In this document: positions 8,868-18,638 of the stretch, one piece after another
Layout: every line of letters starts with the position of its first letter
Numbering within the stretch: the stretch's first letter is position 1
DNA from: Verrucomicrobiota bacterium
Lineage (GTDB): Bacteria; Verrucomicrobiota; Verrucomicrobiia; Limisphaerales; UBA1319
NCBI GenBank assembly: GCA_022711435.1
Contig: JAKLFB010000001.1
Span: 248,001 to 312,000, forward strand
Direction: 5' to 3'
DNA length: 64,000 bases
Made by a program: the position numbers and the translations under genes
The notes under the pieces: model-generated
Seen by the model: only the letters and a program-made list of their open reading frames with translations
Databases searched by the model: none
What the model was told of the DNA's origin: nothing

Positions 8868-9392
8868 ATGTCCTGGTGGAGCAAACTGACCGAAGCGCTG
8901 AGCGGCCTGCAGGCCGGCCGGGTCACGCTCGATTACCCCGCCCGCCCGAGGCCGCTGCCCAAGCGCTTCCGGGGCCGGCCCATCTTCAAGGCCGAGCAAT
9001 GCATCGGCTGCGCGGGCTGCGCCAACAACTGCCCCGCGCGGGAAATCCTCGTCTTCGACGTCTGCCAGGAGGTCCGCATTCTCAAGTACCTGGGGCGGCG
9101 CTGCACCTACTGCGGGCGCTGCGCCGATCTCTGCCCGGAGAAGGCGATCACCATGAGCCAGACCGCCGATCTGGCGACCGACCGGATCGCGGATATCCAG
9201 CAGCATCTCGAGCTGTTCATGAGCACCTGCCAGCGGTGCGGACGATGCTTCACCGAGCCGAGCCCGATCGAGCAGCTCAAGCTCAAAGGCTACCGGTTCG
9301 ACGACCTCGGCAACGAACGGTGGATCTATCGATCGCAGGCCGTGCTGGGCCGCAACGACGCCGTCGATGATATCCCGCTCGAGCTGGATTGA
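8868..9392 (+). CDS. hycF: Hydrogenase ferredoxin-like subunit, HycF/HyfH (NuoI-like), three Cys clusters
   Basis: A 174-residue Fe-S protein that relays electrons to the [NiFe] subunits. Two ordinary 4Fe-4S motifs are seen at Cys45, 48, 51, 55 and at Cys79, 82, 85, 89. A third group CQRCGRC (Cys121, 124, 127), less common in NuoI itself, could hold a further site. I chose the ATG at 8868 because the reading frame upstream overlaps the end of hycD and shows no ferredoxin homology. The C-terminus is acidic. It is followed after 10 nt by the small subunit gene. Confidence 0.9.
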   Translation: MSWWSKLTEALSGLQAGRVTLDYPARPRPLPKRFRGRPIFKAEQCIGCAGCANNCPAREILVFDVCQEVRILKYLGRRCTYCGRCADLCPEKAITMSQTADLATDRIADIQQHLELFMSTCQRCGRCFTEPSPIEQLKLKGYRFDDLGNERWIYRSQAVLGRNDAVDDIPLELD

Positions 9393-9402
9393 CCCAACCC
9401 CA

Positions 9403-9948
9403 ATGCCCAGGATGCTCCAAAACCTCTGCCAGAAAATGTTCCGCCGCTCGCTCTGGGTCTACCACGCCAACAGTGGCGGATGCAACGGATGCGACATCGA
9501 GGTGCTGAATGTTCTGACGCCGTATTACGATGTCGAGCGATTCGGGATCAAGCTGGTGGCATCGCCGCGGCACGCCGACGTGATGCTGTGCCAGGGGCCG
9601 GCCATGCGCAGCACCGCCCAGGCGCTCCGGCGAGCCTACGAGGCCATGCCCAGCCCCAAGCTGGTATTCGCCGTCGGCTCCTGCGCCGGCGGGGGCGGTT
9701 TGTGGTATGACACCTACAGCGTGCTTGGCCCGGTCGAGACGGTGATCCCGGTCCACTATTACATCCCCGGCTGCCCGCCCCGGCCGGAGGCGATCCTGTA
9801 TGGCGTCGCGCTGGCCCTGGGGCTGGTGGACAAGCAGGTCGCCGCCACTCGGATCGGCCACGCCGCCTTTCCTGTGCCTCGATACCACCCCGAAGACCTT
9901 CGACCCGAAGGCGGCCTTGCCATCTACCAGCGCCAGGAAAAAATCTGA
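9403..9948 (+). CDS. hycG: Group 4 [NiFe]-hydrogenase small subunit, HycG/HyfI (NuoB) family
   Basis: A 181-residue protein carrying the single proximal 4Fe-4S cluster next to the nickel site. The four ligands are all visible: Cys27 and Cys30 in GGCNGCD, Cys94 in GSCAGGGG and Cys124 in PGCPPRPE. As usual for group 4 enzymes, it lacks the medial and distal clusters of uptake hydrogenases. ATG 9403 is taken as start; ATG 9412 is an alternative that drops three residues. This is the last gene of the operon; it converges on smr, with a short hairpin between them. No hypABCDEF genes lie downstream in the window. Confidence 0.93.
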   Translation: MPRMLQNLCQKMFRRSLWVYHANSGGCNGCDIEVLNVLTPYYDVERFGIKLVASPRHADVMLCQGPAMRSTAQALRRAYEAMPSPKLVFAVGSCAGGGGLWYDTYSVLGPVETVIPVHYYIPGCPPRPEAILYGVALALGLVDKQVAATRIGHAAFPVPRYHPEDLRPEGGLAIYQRQEKI

Positions 9949-10018
9949 ATCGGGCGACGCCCCGCGGGTTCGGCTGCCGGATCGGCTCAGCCAGCGGCCC
10001 TGGGTTGAGGCGTGCTGG

Positions 10019-10036
10019 GGCCGAGGTCACTCGGCC
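10019..10036. terminator. Possible convergent terminator hairpin between hycG and smr
   Basis: The sequence GGCCGAG-GTCA-CTCGGCC is a perfect 7-bp stem with a 4-nt loop. It lies 70 bases after the hydrogenase operon and covers the last codons and stop of smr. No T-run follows, so this is only a candidate. Confidence 0.35.
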
Positions 10037-10350
10037 GGGCCGCGGCGATCGCGCCCCGGACCGGCAGGCCGAAGATAGACGATCGTCGCTCCCCACCCGC
10101 CCGAGAACTCGTCTCCCAGCCGGAACGACTCGACGATTGGAAGCCGGCGTAGAATGGCATGGACTGTCTCGCGGAGCTGGCCGGTTCCTTTCCCATGCAC
10201 AATCCGGACACGGAGCAGCCCGCGCTCGAGGCAGGCGTTCAGGTAGTCCGGCACCAGGTCGACCGCGTCGCGCGGACGGAACGTGTGGAGGTCGAGCATA
10301 CCGTCGATCGGCAGCTCAACGGGGCCTTCGCCGATGGGTTCCTCGCTCAC
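10027..10350 (-). CDS. Small Smr-domain protein
   Basis: The gene encodes a 107-residue stand-alone Smr domain, the nuclease/nucleic-acid-binding domain found at the end of MutS2. It shows the family motifs [11 protein letters not shown] (D-L-H) and [15 protein letters not shown] (H-G-K-G-x-G). I chose the GTG at 10350 because it forms a GTGA overlap with the msrB stop, which points to coupled translation; the open frame upstream is only a shadow of msrB. The target is unknown; family members cleave or bind DNA or stalled-ribosome mRNA. The pairing with msrB is a neighbour relation without an obvious functional link. Confidence 0.8.
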   Translation of the reverse strand: MSEEPIGEGPVELPIDGMLDLHTFRPRDAVDLVPDYLNACLERGLLRVRIVHGKGTGQLRETVHAILRRLPIVESFRLGDEFSGGWGATIVYLRPAGPGRDRRGPAE

Positions 10351-10928
10351 TGGCCGCCCGTCTCTGGCGCCCGCTCCCGGAACACCAGGGATGCCGAGTT
10401 CAAACAATACCGAAGGCCGGTCGGCGGCGGGCCGTCCTCGAACACATGCCCCAGGTGCGCATCGCAGCGGACGCACAGAATCTCGGTCCGGACCATGCCG
10501 TGGCTCTGATCCTCGACGGTGGCGATGTTCTCGGGCGCGATCGGCTCGAAGAAGCTGGGCCATCCAGTGCCCGAGTCGAACTTGGCCGTCGCCGAAAACA
10601 GGGGCAGGTCGCAGCAGACGCAGTAATAAATCCCCGGCTTCTTGTGATCGAAGAAGGCGCCGCAAAAGGCGGGCTCAGTCCCTTTCCGGCGGGTGATTCG
10701 GTATTGCTCCTCGGTCAACTGGCTTCGCCACTCGGCGTCGGTTTTGACGATTTTCTTCATGGTGATGGCCTCCGCCGTCTTGCCCGAGCCATCGAGCAAT
10801 CGCACGCGCACCTGCGGGGGTTGCGCGCCCGCGAGCGCCTCCGGCGCGGCGCGCTGAGCTGCCGGCTGGCAGCCGGCTGCCAGCAGCGCCGCCCCCGCCA
10901 GGCATCCCATCGCTCGACTCATTCTCAT
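10347..10928 (-). CDS. msrB: Peptide-methionine (R)-S-oxide reductase MsrB, predicted lipoprotein
   Basis: The 193-residue protein reduces methionine-R-sulfoxide in oxidized proteins. Starting at ATG 10928 gives a short signal with lipobox LLAAGC (residues about 15-20), so the enzyme is likely anchored outside the cytoplasm. The SelR domain spans about 58-185: [22 protein letters not shown], zinc-binding CVCC and CVRC pairs, GTGWPSF, and the catalytic Cys in [10 protein letters not shown] longer frame upstream would bury the signal peptide, so the shorter start is preferred. The stop overlaps the Smr gene start. An extensive stem-loop precedes the gene. Confidence 0.9.
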   Translation of the reverse strand: MRMSRAMGCLAGAALLAAGCQPAAQRAAPEALAGAQPPQVRVRLLDGSGKTAEAITMKKIVKTDAEWRSQLTEEQYRITRRKGTEPAFCGAFFDHKKPGIYYCVCCDLPLFSATAKFDSGTGWPSFFEPIAPENIATVEDQSHGMVRTEILCVRCDAHLGHVFEDGPPPTGLRYCLNSASLVFRERAPETGGQ

Positions 10929-10950
10929 CGGCGCCACTATACCTGCGCCC

Positions 10951-11016
10951 GGATCCAGCCGCCAGCCTTGACTCTCACGAGCATCGAGGCTGGCGCCCGC
11001 GCCGGCTGCTGGATCC
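10951..11016 (-). terminator. Two-part stem-loop between the lamin-tail gene and msrB
   Basis: Outer arms GGATCCAGC (10951-10959) and GCTGGATCC (11008-11016) pair over 9 bp. Directly inside, CGCCAGCCT (10960-10968) and AGGCTGGCG (10987-10995) pair over another 9 bp, with an 18-nt loop and a bulge of 12 nt on one side. It lies 8 bases beyond the stop of the upstream gene, where a terminator would be expected, but no T-run follows. It could also structure the msrB leader. Confidence 0.45.
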
Positions 11017-11023
11017 GAAGGGG

Positions 11024-14000
11024 TTACTCGAGTGCGGGAGTGCGCAGACAATAGAAACGCCATGTCTCGACCGCTGAGTCAGTCAGGACCACCGTCCGAT
11101 CGGCGGGTTCGGCGGGGATATCCATCCACTTGATCCACACAGCGTCTTCGGGCGTTTTTTGGCGGAGAACGCTGTAGGTCCGGTTTGCCGCGGCCTGGAA
11201 CTGGAGCATCACGCCGGCGGTTGAATGGCCTGCCACCTCGAGCTGGAGGCGGCTTTGGCCGGATTGCGGATCCGTGCCGGCGGTGTGCTCCTGGCCGTTC
11301 GTCATGCCATCGCCGTCGGGGTCCTCATCGCTGTCGGGAACGAGCGGGTTCGTTCGGCGGGCGCTTTCCCAATCATCGGGCATGCCATCGCCATCGGTAT
11401 CGGCTTCGGCGGGGACTGAGCCGGGGGAGGGCGCCGCGGCTTTCCAATTGGCGGGGCTGTTGGCGAAGGCGGCCGGGCTCCTCCGCTGCAGCGAAAGGCC
11501 GCCTCCATCGGCTCCCGTCGGCCAGGGGGATCGATCGTCGTAGCGCAGCTCCTCGACAGCCACCCGGGGCGTCTCGATCCCGTCGGGATGATCCGGCGCC
11601 AGCAGCTGCAGGTTCTCGCCGCTGTTCTGGAGCGAGCCTGCGAAGGGGCCGAGCACGGCGATCCCGGGCGGCACCTCATAGCGCGTGCGAAACGCGATCG
11701 GATCGGCGCCGGCAACGATGAGCAGCGCATTCGGGCCCAGGGTGACATCGGCGGGGAAGGTGTAATCGATCCCCTGGATTCTCCATGAGTTGGCGGGATG
11801 CGCGGGATCGAACAGCGGCACGCTCGATCCGGTGATGTTCAGCAGCTCGATGAACTCGAATCCGTCGTCTTCGGGATGGTAATGGACCTCGCTGATGACG
11901 ATCGGCCCGATCCGCGGGCCCGCGTTGGGCTGGCCGAGGGTGATGCTCTTCTGCGGGGCGAAGAACTCCTCGCCGGTCTCGTTTGCGACCAGCCCGAAAC
12001 TGACATTCTGGAAAGAGGCGCCAAACGAGAATCCATGGCTGAAGCCCGTCAGCTGCCCGCCGGCGTCGGCAGAGAAGAGGTAGATCTGATCGCCTTGGGA
12101 GTCGAGCGCGAAGCTGGCCGGCGTGTCCGGGGACGCGTTGAATTGGTCCGCGGTGAAACAGACTGTCCCGAAGGCGGGGATCTCGATGGAATCCGGTATG
12201 CGATATTTCCGGGGAAACGAGGGGGCATCGGTGAGGAACCAACCGCCAACGGCCGCGGGGGTGGGGTTGGGATTGTAGAGCTCGACAGCATCGACCTCGG
12301 GCGGGCCGGTGTGAGCGAGGGCCTCGCTGATGACGATGCGCGGAATTCCGGGTTCGCCATCGCTTGCCCCAGGCGAGCCTCCGACCCGAGAGCTCGCGCG
12401 CCACGCCGCCGCGCAGCCCGGCGCCTGGGATGAGCCCGGATTTCGTGGGACCAGGGAGAATCCAAAGCCATCGGCGGCGACCGGCCACGGCGCCCGATCC
12501 CCCCACTCGACCGAGAGCACGGGCGCGCCGCCCGCCTGGGAAAGCTCGATCGATTCGCCCGAATCGGCGAGCTGCCCCTCGTATCCGCCCTGGACCGGCA
12601 CGCCCGGATAGCGGGCTGCAAATGCGGCGGGGTTGCGCGCCAGCACGAAGAACTCGCCTGGCGCCAGAACGGTCCCGTTCGTGAACGAGAAAGCGATCCC
12701 TCTGGTGAATGCCAGGCCGGTGAGGTTCAGCGGTTCCGCGCCAGCATTTTGAAGCTCGATGAACTCGAGATCATCGGCGCCGATCGAGCTTGTATCGGGA
12801 GGATGGTACATGATCTCGGTGAGGATGAGATTCTCGAGGTCCTGCGGCGGGTAGAACGCGGCCTGGACGAGCGCGCTCCAGCCGGCCGCATCGAGCGTGC
12901 GGGCCGAGACGAGCGCGGGGCTGTGGATGGGGATGGGCTCGAAATAGAGCCGGGCCGAGGGCGCGATCGCCGCGGTCCCGTAAACGCGCGGATCCGATCC
13001 GTCCAGGGTGTAATAGATGGCGCCGGCGGCGCCGGCGCCGGTCATGTCCAAGGCGAATCCGGCGGGGACGTCGCCTCCGAACCGGCTGAGCTCGGGGGCG
13101 GGGGTCGATGGATAGAGGCCGTGCTCCCGGAACTTGTCGATATAGAGCTCGCGCAAGCCTCCGAAATAGCCGCTGTAGAGCTGCTGCATTTCGGCCGCCC
13201 ACCACTCATCCCGGGTGAAGGTCTGGCCAGTGCCAGGGTTGGCGCCGATGGTAAACTCGCGGGCATCGCCCCAGCGGGCTGATTCCGGCACCAAGGCCTG
13301 AAATATCCGGGCGCCCAGCCGCTCGAACCGCGCAATCGAGTTGCTGGGGGTGAGCGCCCCGCCATTGAAAAAGTGCTTCTGGACGCGATCGCCGTAGAGG
13401 CGGCGGAACTCGGGATAGGCCCGCAGCGCGGTGTAGATCTCCCCGGGCGTGTTGGCCACGTCCGATCCGTTCCAGCCGATGATGCGGTCGCGGCGATAGA
13501 ATCGGTCCATCCCGATCTCCTGGTCCCACGGCAGGAAAATCCATGGGGTGGCGGGAAGGCCGCCGGCGGCGCGACGATGGGCGGCATACCAGTTGTGGAA
13601 GGGCCAATCCTCCATCTCGGCCACCCCATGGACCATCATGTAATCGACAAGGTTGACCACGTCGACGAGCTCGAGGATCGCCTGATAGCTGGCCTCGGTA
13701 GTGATCCCGCGCCGAACCCGGGCGATCAGGGCATCCCAATCGGCGCGCGAGCCGTCCCTCAGCTCGGCCGAGGCGTAGGCTTCATCGCCGGCCATGACAT
13801 CCCAATCCATCTCGCGGCCCCCCAAATGGGAGGCGACGAACGGGGCATGGTTGCGTTCCGAGGGATTGATCAGCCCCCAGTAGAGCCCGTTGAGATAGAG
13901 GTGCGCGAAATCGGAGCGGGGGGCAAGGTGCCCCATCTCGCGGAAGGTCTCCTTGATCCACGTATCCTTGAGGTAGGTCGAGTTCTCAGGCCGGTACCGT

Positions 14001-16414
14001 CGTCCCATGATGCTCGTCCCGGGAATGAGCCCGGTGTCCGAATACCGGGTGGCCCAGGCATCACCAAAACCCAACCCCCGCAGCACGATCGTGTCGAAAC
14101 GGTCCACCCGGCCATTGAACCAGTCGTATTGCAGCTTGGCGGGCCCATACTCGCTCTTGAACGAGAGCCGGAGCGAGTGTTTCGGCGTGCGTGCGTTGTC
14201 GCGGCTGGCATTGCCATGGATCTCGACGCCGCAGTTGACGGCAAACGCGGTCGAGCCATCGGGGTGGATGAGCTCGGCGCTGGCGGGCCGCTCCCAGGCG
14301 GTCCCGGCGCTGGTCGAGTTCCGGTAAATGCCGGTCGATGCATCCCAGAGATCCGCATGGGACGTCACGATCGAGAGCGTTGGCAAGGACCGGAGATCGT
14401 TCGAGATCGTCGCGTCGTAGACGGGATGGCGGACGACGTTCGGATCCATCTCGTAGTCGGCCGGGTAGGATCCCTGCCATGTGGTTGGATAGCCCGGGAT
14501 CGAGCCGGGCTGGTCCAGCACCTGCTCGAGGAACAGATAGGTATGCGTCTCCACCTCGGTCGGGATCCGATCGGGTGCGTGCGCCACGGCGCGCAGAGCC
14601 AAGGTGCGGTCGACCCAGACCGGCTGGGTGAACCGAAATCCGTTCTCGGGCGACGGGGGGCTGCCATTGGTGGTCCAATAGATGGAGGCGCCGGGCGTTG
14701 CGGAAGAAACGGTGACGTGGAAGGGGGCGCTGCAAAAGCCGCGATTCACGCTGAACTTCGTGTCCGCGACAAAACCCAGATAGCCGTTCCCGTTGGGCTG
14801 TCCGGGCGTTGGCGGCCAGAAATAGCGTGCGGGGAAATCCGCGTCGAGATCGGCATCCAGCTCGGCCTGGATCAGGAAGTCGTCGTCTGCGGCGGCGATA
14901 TTCAGGCCATGGATGGCCAGGATATTCGTGCCGCTGGCGAGCAGGCCCGGCGTGAGGGGGATCGGGATGGTCTCCGGCTCGACGCCGAAGTGGGCGGCTG
15001 TTGCGGTGGACTCGTGGCTGGGCAGGGGAGGGGCGTTGCGCGAGGCCACGGCCTGCCCGTTCACATACGCCACGAACCCATCGTCGTAACGAATCTTCAG
15101 CCGCAGGCTCCGGACCGCGTCCGGACGGGCGACCGTGAAGGGCATCCGCAGGCAAAGGGAGCTGTGTAGGCCGTGGAGGACGCTCTCCACATCGGTGGCG
15201 ATCCGCTCCCGATACCCGCTGATTCCAAGCCGGATCGCATTGATCTGGACCGCCGGGCTGTTGGCCAGGCTGGAGGGGTCCCTCCGGCCCGATATGGCGA
15301 GCGTGCCGTCCGGAGCCGATACGGCGCCGAAGGTGAACTGATAATCCTCATCGCGAACGGGCGGAATGCTGCCATCGAAAGTGTATTTGGAATGGGCGAG
15401 GACGCCGTTGGCGTGCCAGTTGGACACGCGTTTGCCGCTGCTCCCGCTGTCATACGACCAGATGGTGACCGCATAATCCCGCGAAGGCTCCAGGCCGGCA
15501 AAGCTCAGGTCGAGCCCGCCGGTCCCCGTCAGCTCCCGCGACAGGATGTGATCGCGCAGCAGGCGGGACTGGGTGAAGGCGCCGCTGTTGACGGGCGTGG
15601 TGCGCACCCGGTCGTCGTAGCCAAGGGGCGGGGTGTTCGAGAGAGTCAGGCTGATGGCGCCGAAGGTCCGCGTGGTCGGGTTGGTCTGGATCGTGGTCGC
15701 GCTGACGTTGGAGTTGATCACGAAGGATTGGAATCCGGTCTGGGTGGCGGGATTGACGCCGCGCTCGTCGAAATCGACGGCCAGAATGACGGTCAATGGA
15801 TTGGCCGCCGTGTGGGTGCGATCAAACCCGACGCCGTTGGCCGCCTCGGTCCAGCCGCTGTCATCGAACGACCGCGATGCCCACGCGCCGTCCAGGCTGC
15901 CGGGGCCGGGAACCTGGTACCGGACCGCTGCGCCGGGCGTGATCAGAGCGATCCGCTGCTCGATGCCGAACGAGGCATTGCGGCGCTGCGGCGGAAAGGC
16001 TGGATCGTAGGCATGGGCGATTGTCCCGTCCGGCTCGACCAGCGCCAGATACTCGCCGGTGTTATCGAGCTGGAAGTTCGTGTGCAGCTCCGCACCCGCG
16101 GCCCTGCGATCCTTTCCTGACGCGAATACGACCATCCGGCCGTCCGCCGCCAGGTTGGTGGCCGGGAACGTCCAGCGCGCTGAATCCGCGGCGCTGTCGG
16201 CCAGCCTCCATCCCTCCAGATTCAGGGGGCTGGCCGAGACATTGTGGATCTCGATCCAGTCCGGCGAATCGCCATCGGCGTCGTGCAGCCCGCCGTCGTT
16301 CTCGGCCAGGAATTCCGAGATCACAACAGCCGGCGCCGCGGGGCTCGAGCCGGGCCCGAAGAGCGCGCCGGCGCACATGAGGAAATCGAGGATGATCGCC
16401 TTGGACCTCATCAC
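11024..16414 (-). CDS. Giant secreted lamin-tail / CotH-kinase-fold surface protein
   Basis: A 1796-residue protein with an N-terminal signal peptide (hydrophobic stretch about 6-26, ending SSPAAPA). Domains by eye: a lamin-tail domain at about 28-135 ([12 protein letters not shown]...DWIEIHN); jelly-roll/sugar-binding-like stretches to about 520; a chitobiase-like Ig module near 575; a CotH-type kinase-like fold at about 805-975 ([26 protein letters not shown]); another chitobiase-like module near 1132 (YYTLDGSDP); further lamin-tail domains near 1195, 1362 and 1505; then a calcium-binding thrombospondin-3-like [12 protein letters not shown] repeat near 1670. Such mosaics are typical of Verrucomicrobiota and Planctomycetota and are thought to act on the cell surface; the substrate is unknown. 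No sorting motif is seen at the C-terminus. Start 16414 or 16411 (two ATGs in a row). Confidence 0.85.
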   Translation of the reverse strand: MMRSKAIILDFLMCAGALFGPGSSPAAPAVVISEFLAENDGGLHDADGDSPDWIEIHNVSASPLNLEGWRLADSAADSARWTFPATNLAADGRMVVFASGKDRRAAGAELHTNFQLDNTGEYLALVEPDGTIAHAYDPAFPPQRRNASFGIEQRIALITPGAAVRYQVPGPGSLDGAWASRSFDDSGWTEAANGVGFDRTHTAANPLTVILAVDFDERGVNPATQTGFQSFVINSNVSATTIQTNPTTRTFGAISLTLSNTPPLGYDDRVRTTPVNSGAFTQSRLLRDHILSRELTGTGGLDLSFAGLEPSRDYAVTIWSYDSGSSGKRVSNWHANGVLAHSKYTFDGSIPPVRDEDYQFTFGAVSAPDGTLAISGRRDPSSLANSPAVQINAIRLGISGYRERIATDVESVLHGLHSSLCLRMPFTVARPDAVRSLRLKIRYDDGFVAYVNGQAVASRNAPPLPSHESTATAAHFGVEPETIPIPLTPGLLASGTNILAIHGLNIAAADDDFLIQAELDADLDADFPARYFWPPTPGQPNGNGYLGFVADTKFSVNRGFCSAPFHVTVSSATPGASIYWTTNGSPPSPENGFRFTQPVWVDRTLALRAVAHAPDRIPTEVETHTYLFLEQVLDQPGSIPGYPTTWQGSYPADYEMDPNVVRHPVYDATISNDLRSLPTLSIVTSHADLWDASTGIYRNSTSAGTAWERPASAELIHPDGSTAFAVNCGVEIHGNASRDNARTPKHSLRLSFKSEYGPAKLQYDWFNGRVDRFDTIVLRGLGFGDAWATRYSDTGLIPGTSIMGRRYRPENSTYLKDTWIKETFREMGHLAPRSDFAHLYLNGLYWGLINPSERNHAPFVASHLGGREMDWDVMAGDEAYASAELRDGSRADWDALIARVRRGITTEASYQAILELVDVVNLVDYMMVHGVAEMEDWPFHNWYAAHRRAAGGLPATPWIFLPWDQEIGMDRFYRRDRIIGWNGSDVANTPGEIYTALRAYPEFRRLYGDRVQKHFFNGGALTPSNSIARFERLGARIFQALVPESARWGDAREFTIGANPGTGQTFTRDEWWAAEMQQLYSGYFGGLRELYIDKFREHGLYPSTPAPELSRFGGDVPAGFALDMTGAGAAGAIYYTLDGSDPRVYGTAAIAPSARLYFEPIPIHSPALVSARTLDAAGWSALVQAAFYPPQDLENLILTEIMYHPPDTSSIGADDLEFIELQNAGAEPLNLTGLAFTRGIAFSFTNGTVLAPGEFFVLARNPAAFAARYPGVPVQGGYEGQLADSGESIELSQAGGAPVLSVEWGDRAPWPVAADGFGFSLVPRNPGSSQAPGCAAAWRASSRVGGSPGASDGEPGIPRIVISEALAHTGPPEVDAVELYNPNPTPAAVGGWFLTDAPSFPRKYRIPDSIEIPAFGTVCFTADQFNASPDTPASFALDSQGDQIYLFSADAGGQLTGFSHGFSFGASFQNVSFGLVANETGEEFFAPQKSITLGQPNAGPRIGPIVISEVHYHPEDDGFEFIELLNITGSSVPLFDPAHPANSWRIQGIDYTFPADVTLGPNALLIVAGADPIAFRTRYEVPPGIAVLGPFAGSLQNSGENLQLLAPDHPDGIETPRVAVEELRYDDRSPWPTGADGGGLSLQRRSPAAFANSPANWKAAAPSPGSVPAEADTDGDGMPDDWESARRTNPLVPDSDEDPDGDGMTNGQEHTAGTDPQSGQSRLQLEVAGHSTAGVMLQFQAAANRTYSVLRQKTPEDAVWIKWMDIPAEPADRTVVLTDSAVETWRFYCLRTPALE

Positions 16415-16644
16415 GCATGCTTGTCAATCTGGCGTATCATGATCCCGCCCCCGCCCAACAATCAAGCGCGTCCGCTGCAAAATGCGGCGAAGGCTGCGCC
16501 TCCGGAGCGTTCGCGCGGCGCCGGATCAGCACTTGCTTAGGCAGGGGGATTCTGCCATCCTGCGGACATCAAGCCTGGGTGGATGCCTGTGGATGGGCGG
16601 GGGTTGGTCCCCCAGCCGTCGAGGCCCGGGCGGGACGCACGAAT

Positions 16645-17106
16645 ATGGTCGAGTGGTGGCACGTCTGGGTGCTGGTGGGCATCGGCCTCTGGATCGCCGA
16701 GGTCTTCACGCCCGGCTTTGTCGCGGGCGTTATCGGAACCGCCTGTTTGGTTGTGGCGCCATTTGCTGGCGCGGGCTTGTCGTTCAAGGTGCAGCTGTTT
16801 GTATTCGGGATGGCCACGCTCGCCATGGCCTTCGGGGTGCGCCCGCGGATTCTCCGGCATTTCCGCCTGGCGGGTCCGAACAGCCAGACCAACGTCGATG
16901 CGCTGATCGGGGGGGACGGCCTCGTGACGGAGGCGATCGATCCCAAGTCGGGGACGGGGCAGGTCAAGATCGGAGGCGAGAACTGGCGCGCTGTCACGCC
17001 GGATGAGACCCGGGTGGATGTCGGCGCGCGGGTGAGGGTTCGGGCGGTGGAAGGCTGCAAGGTTGTGGTGCAGGTCGCGCCCAGCACGGAGAGGAGATCG
17101 TTATGA
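16645..17106 (+). CDS. NfeD-family membrane protein (short form)
   Basis: This 153-residue protein has two or three membrane segments (WVLVGIGLWIAEVF, GVIGTACLVVAPFAG, VQLFVFGMATLAMAFG). A C-terminal OB-fold NfeD domain (about 80-148) follows, with ALIGGDGLVTEAI and GQVKIGGENWRA. The family works with SPFH/stomatin proteins in organizing membrane microdomains; it is directly followed here by an SPFH gene with an ATGA overlap. I prefer ATG 16645 because translation from further upstream would add a hydrophilic stretch rich in Cys and Gly that does not fit the family. Confidence 0.88.
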   Translation: MVEWWHVWVLVGIGLWIAEVFTPGFVAGVIGTACLVVAPFAGAGLSFKVQLFVFGMATLAMAFGVRPRILRHFRLAGPNSQTNVDALIGGDGLVTEAIDPKSGTGQVKIGGENWRAVTPDETRVDVGARVRVRAVEGCKVVVQVAPSTERRSL

Positions 17107-18101
17107 CCATCCCATTGGCCATCATTGCTGCGGTGGTAGTGTTCATCCTGGTCCTGGCGATCCGGGGGTTCAAGATCATCCAGCAGTCGGAGACGATGGT
17201 GATCGAGCGGCTCGGCCGGTTCCACAGGACCCTTCCCTCGGGGATCAACATCATCTGGCCGGTCTTCGACAAGCCGCGCACCATCGAGTGGAAGTTCATC
17301 ACGACCGATATCGAGGGGAAGAAGATCGTCCGCAAGGAGACGATCCAGCGGATCGACCTGCGCGAGAGCGTCTATGATTTCCCGAAGCAGAACGTCATCA
17401 CCCGGGACAACGTGGCGATCGAGATCAACGCGCTTCTCTATTTCCAGGTCACGGATGCGAGGCGATGCGTCTACGAGATCGCCAACCTGCCCGACGCGAT
17501 CGAGAAGCTGACGCAGACGACCCTTCGGAACGTGATCGGGGAGCTGGATCTGGATCACACCCTGACCTCGCGCGACACCATCAACCAGAAGCTCCGGGCG
17601 ATCCTGGACGAGGCGACGGACAAGTGGGGCGTGAAGGTGAACCGCGTCGAGCTGCAGGACATCATCCCTCCCGAGGATGTCAAGGTGGCGATGGAGAAGC
17701 AGATGCGCGCGGAGCGGGACCGGCGCGCCACGATCCTGGAAGCCGAGGGGCAGAAGCAATCGAAGATCCTCGAGGCGGAAGGCGTCCGGCAGTCGGAGAT
17801 CACCAGGGCGGAGGGGATCCGGCAGGCCCTGGTCCTGAGGGCCTCGGGCGAGGCCGAGGCGCGGATCAAGGTGGCCGAGGCCGAAGCCGAAGCCGTCGCC
17901 AAGGTCACCCAGGCCATCCGCGACTCCGGAGGCAATCCGACCACCTACCTCATTGCGCTCAAGTACATCGAGGCCATGAAAGAGATGGTCAGCGGCAAGG
18001 ACAACAAGATCGTCTACATGCCTTACGAGGCCTCCGCCATGCTGGGATCGGTCGGGATCATCCGCGATATGTTCGGCGCCAGCCCGCCATCCAAGACGTG
18101 A
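17103..18101 (+). CDS. SPFH/stomatin-prohibitin family membrane protein (QmcA-like)
   Basis: A 332-residue protein with one N-terminal membrane segment (IPLAIIAAVVVFILVLAI). The SPFH domain follows at about 25-200 (IIQQSETMVIERLGRFHRTL, ITRDNVAIEINALLYFQV, LRNVIGELDLDHTLTSRDTI). After it comes a long charged coiled-coil (RRATILEAEGQKQSKILEAE) and a short hydrophobic tail. Family members form large rings at the cytoplasmic membrane and often recruit FtsH-type proteases; an ftsH gene lies 6 kb away but is not in the same operon. Translation is coupled to the NfeD gene. Confidence 0.92.
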   Translation: MTIPLAIIAAVVVFILVLAIRGFKIIQQSETMVIERLGRFHRTLPSGINIIWPVFDKPRTIEWKFITTDIEGKKIVRKETIQRIDLRESVYDFPKQNVITRDNVAIEINALLYFQVTDARRCVYEIANLPDAIEKLTQTTLRNVIGELDLDHTLTSRDTINQKLRAILDEATDKWGVKVNRVELQDIIPPEDVKVAMEKQMRAERDRRATILEAEGQKQSKILEAEGVRQSEITRAEGIRQALVLRASGEAEARIKVAEAEAEAVAKVTQAIRDSGGNPTTYLIALKYIEAMKEMVSGKDNKIVYMPYEASAMLGSVGIIRDMFGASPPSKT

Positions 18102-18638
18102 TTGCCGAGGAGAATGCCGGCGCTCCTGTGAGCGACGCGAGGCGGTCGCGTCCGGCTGAAGGCTTGAAACCAACTTTTTGCCCGCAGAAGGACGGATATG
18201 ACGCGGAAATATGACTTGCAAGGTAGGGCGCGCACTCCGCTGCGCGCCGGTTTGTGAGCATGCAGCGATCGGCGTGGAGTCCATTGCGTGGCCGCCTTTC
18301 GGCTCGCAAACCGTCTTCTCCCTCCCCTCCGCGGCAGTGGAGGGGAGGGTCGGGGAGAGGCGGTCGTTGGAACGTGTCCCTCTCCCTTGGCCCCCCCGCT
18401 CGAGCCTCGCGGGGCGAGGGAATCGAGAGCTGGCTGGTAAGAGATCAAGCGGCGCCCACGGAGTGGCCGCCCTACCTTTCAGCTTGCGGGGCGAGGGAAT
18501 CGAGAGCTGGCTGATAAGAGATCAAGCGGCGCCCACGGAGTGGCCGCCCCACCGTTCGGCTTGCGGGGCGAGAGACAATGCAGGGCGTCTCCGGTTCACG
18601 ATTGACGGGGATGGAGGGTCTGCCAACATTACGGATCT
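18102..18638. other. Intergenic region rich in GC hairpins and repeats
   Basis: This 537-base stretch has no convincing gene. It holds CT/GA-rich inverted sequence at about 18311-18362 (CTCCCTCCCCTCC pairing with GGAGGGGAGGG around GCGGCAGT) and the 77-bp tandem duplication described separately. From about 18580 comes an AT-richer leader to ridA. Several reading frames cross it, but all contain repeat-encoded low-complexity sequence. Confidence 0.7.
18409..18562. repeat. Two tandem copies of a 77-bp unit
   Basis: Unit 1 is 18409-18485 and unit 2 is 18486-18562; they differ at only about four positions. A third copy begins (GCGGGGCGAG, 18563-18572) and then diverges. Both units contain AATCGAGAGCTGGCTG and CAAGCGGCGCCCACGGAG. 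Confidence 0.85.

Noticed and set aside
13373..15169. A 598-codon + strand frame opposite the lamin-tail/CotH gene
   Set aside because: It is a shadow frame with low-complexity translation; the minus-strand frame carries clear domains throughout.
16640..16680. Sigma-54 promoter suggested by TGGCAC near the NfeD start
   Set aside because: The -12 element TTGCA is not found at the needed spacing, and the sequence lies inside the NfeD coding frame.
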